Source of the DNA: Gammaproteobacteria bacterium
GTDB lineage: Bacteria; Pseudomonadota; Gammaproteobacteria; Steroidobacterales; Woeseiaceae
Assembly (NCBI GenBank): GCA_013151645.1
Contig: JAADHU010000030.1
Span: forward strand, 1 to 64,000
Direction: 5' to 3'
DNA: 64,000 nucleotides
Each line of letters starts with the position of its first letter. The stretch's first letter is position 1. Of this stretch, positions 62,766 through 64,000 are shown piece after piece. Under the pieces are notes generated by a model, which saw only the letters and a program-made list of their open reading frames with translations, was not told the origin of the DNA and did not search any database. The position numbers and the translations under genes are program-made.

Positions 62766-63995
62766 GTGGATAAGCGAATACGAACCACCACTATTGTGCT
62801 GTTGGCCGGCTACAGCCTTGCGGGGAATGCTGCCAACCAGGAGTTTCAGGACTTTTTCTTCAATGCCTGCGTGAATGCGGTCGGCGGTCTGGCCGTCCGC
62901 TGCGCAGAAACACAAGGCGGGTTCGGCGATCTTTCCGGAGACAGTGAATCGTCTCTTAATCCGAGCCAGAGTCTGTCAGGCAGTGACGCTGCGCTGGTCT
63001 CGGCTTTGCAGCGAGGACAGGAGGTTCGGGAGCATCTACAGCGAAACGCTGAAGACGATGCCGACGAGGAGCGCGTTTCGATCGGCCCGTTCAGCCTGCT
63101 TATTAACGGTCGCCGCAGTTCCACTGAAGCGACCAGAATCGTTGACCTCGATTCTGAGCGAAGTTATCAGATGGACCAGACCGGCGCCGAGCTTGGTCTC
63201 GATTTTCGGGCGAGCGACGCCATCACTGTCGGTGGATGGCTGCAATGGGAATCTTCGGACCTCAGGTTCGACTCCGAAGACCAGGGCGTTAATTTCGCGC
63301 CACTCGGAGATGCCGGCAATATCGACAGCGATGGATTGGGTGTAACCGTGTATTTGAGCGCGCAGCTGGGTGGGAATGCCTACGTTGATGGCAGCATCGG
63401 ATACACCAGCAACGATTATGTATATTCACGTAACTCTGTGTTTCAGGAGTCGACTCGTACGGTCGCACAGACAAATGTTCGGGTGCGTGGTGAAACCAGT
63501 GGTCAGGTACTTGCGGCTACGCTTAACTTCGGACGTACCACCGGCGTCGGTGCATGGAGTGTGACGCCGATAGCCGGTCTGACTTATATCGGCAGCGAAT
63601 CGGACGCCTACACTGAGCAGGACCTGAGTGGCTCCGGATTGTCTTTGACGGTGGCCGACTCCAGCAGAACCGTACTCATCGGCCAACTGGGTGTGAGCGT
63701 CAACCGGGCTATTTCGATGAATGGTTGGGTTCTGCTTCCCCAGGCACGAATTGAGTACATCCGCGAGCTTGACAATGAGCGCAGCGAATCAGAAGTACGC
63801 TTCGTGAACGATGCCAGTGCGAACCGGTTTCGGTTACTCGGCGACAACCCGGATGCAGACAGAATAGACCTGGCGATCGGCCTGGCCGGCGTGTTTCGCA
63901 ATGGCTGGATACCCTACGTCGAGTATCAGATTACAACCGCCGGGGATAATTTTGACCGTTATAGAATCGCCGCCGGAATCAGGGTGGAGTTGTAA
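62766..63995 (+). CDS. Autotransporter-type outer-membrane beta-barrel protein
   Basis: GTG at 62766 has AAGGAG 6 bp upstream and opens a signal peptide (TTTIVLLAGYSLAGNAA-N); the longer ORF start at 62580 lies inside the preceding gene. About 90 residues of Ser/Gly/Asn-rich and acidic sequence form a short passenger or plug region. The remaining ~300 residues are alternating amphipathic strands typical of a PF03797-like barrel (SIGPFSLLINGR, VGGWLQWESSDLRF, YVDGSIGYTSND), ending in ...RVEL. The final residue is Leu rather than the usual Phe. The passenger is far shorter than in classical autotransporters. An ATG overlaps its stop at 63995, so another gene may continue beyond the window. Confidence 0.8.
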   Translation: MDKRIRTTTIVLLAGYSLAGNAANQEFQDFFFNACVNAVGGLAVRCAETQGGFGDLSGDSESSLNPSQSLSGSDAALVSALQRGQEVREHLQRNAEDDADEERVSIGPFSLLINGRRSSTEATRIVDLDSERSYQMDQTGAELGLDFRASDAITVGGWLQWESSDLRFDSEDQGVNFAPLGDAGNIDSDGLGVTVYLSAQLGGNAYVDGSIGYTSNDYVYSRNSVFQESTRTVAQTNVRVRGETSGQVLAATLNFGRTTGVGAWSVTPIAGLTYIGSESDAYTEQDLSGSGLSLTVADSSRTVLIGQLGVSVNRAISMNGWVLLPQARIEYIRELDNERSESEVRFVNDASANRFRLLGDNPDADRIDLAIGLAGVFRNGWIPYVEYQITTAGDNFDRYRIAAGIRVEL

Positions 63996-64000
63996 TGAAA

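Noticed and set aside
1-64000. CRISPR arrays, tRNA or rRNA genes, riboswitches and intact insertion sequences
   Set aside because: No regularly spaced direct repeats, cloverleaf or rRNA sequences and no transposase reading frame were recognised by eye; a dedicated RNA search was not possible.

Overview
The window reads as chromosomal DNA of a Gram-negative bacterium, most likely a marine-type gammaproteobacterium. The evidence is a TonB-dependent receptor, many lipobox lipoproteins, a GlyGly-CTERM-type protein tail, an outer-membrane beta-barrel, a DUF2147 protein, a Do/HtrA protease and NhaC. This placement is inference; there is no rRNA, tRNA or housekeeping marker here. Most of the window is moderately GC-rich and densely coded. 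The first ~1.1 kb is visibly AT-rich and looks foreign. I saw no CRISPR array, tRNA, rRNA, integrase or intact transposase.

Layout. (1) 3-1163: 3' part of a CPBP membrane protease gene and a gene-free stretch. (2) 1164-3461: secreted propeller-like protein. (3) 3534-15868, minus strand: a peptide-handling cluster read as Asp/Asn beta-hydroxylase, S9 peptidase, M20 peptidase, TPR-sulfotransferase, then TonB receptor, beta-propeller protein and a secreted M12B-like metalloprotease. (4) 16105-22937, plus strand: a DmdA/GcvT-type enzyme, a small lipoprotein and helical protein pair, and a MacAB-like ABC export set. (5) 22960-27231: unknown membrane protein, TPR lipoprotein, small membrane protein, DUF2147 protein. 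(6) 27600-39488: a 2,693-residue multidomain surface protein, a small lipoprotein, a TPR-bearing Ser/Thr kinase and an ECF sigma factor. (7) 39591-43363: PucR-type regulator with a palindromic operator candidate, divergent YCII protein, spondin-domain protein, and a lipoprotein version of cyclohexadienyl dehydratase (PheC-like). (8) 43413-54832: sulfatase plus NhaC, glycosidase lipoprotein, AraC regulator with amidohydrolase and a small membrane protein, HtrA protease, K+ channel with zinc ribbon, and a two-gene envelope operon. (9) 55067-63995: a plus-strand run of secreted proteins: short ORF, CARDB-tailed protein, class 3 lipase, Zn-dependent phospholipase C-like protein, unknown exported protein and an autotransporter-type barrel.

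How the genes may work together. Region 3 looks like uptake and breakdown of a modified peptide: outer-membrane import, endo- and exopeptidases, and peptide- or ligand-modifying enzymes. Region 6 matches the known pairing of TIGR02999-type ECF sigma factors with Ser/Thr kinases. The sigma factor lacks the usual acidic residues of region 2.2 and carries a threonine there, which suggests activation by phosphorylation. Region 9 looks like a co-expressed lipolytic secretion set; its partner roles are inferred from order only.

Dispersed repeats give extra structure: GGGTGTCC-type repeats (27351-27420, 54889-54980) that resemble REP/RAYT-associated sequences, and a hairpin repeat directly after two gene stops (35716-35750, 41461-41497).
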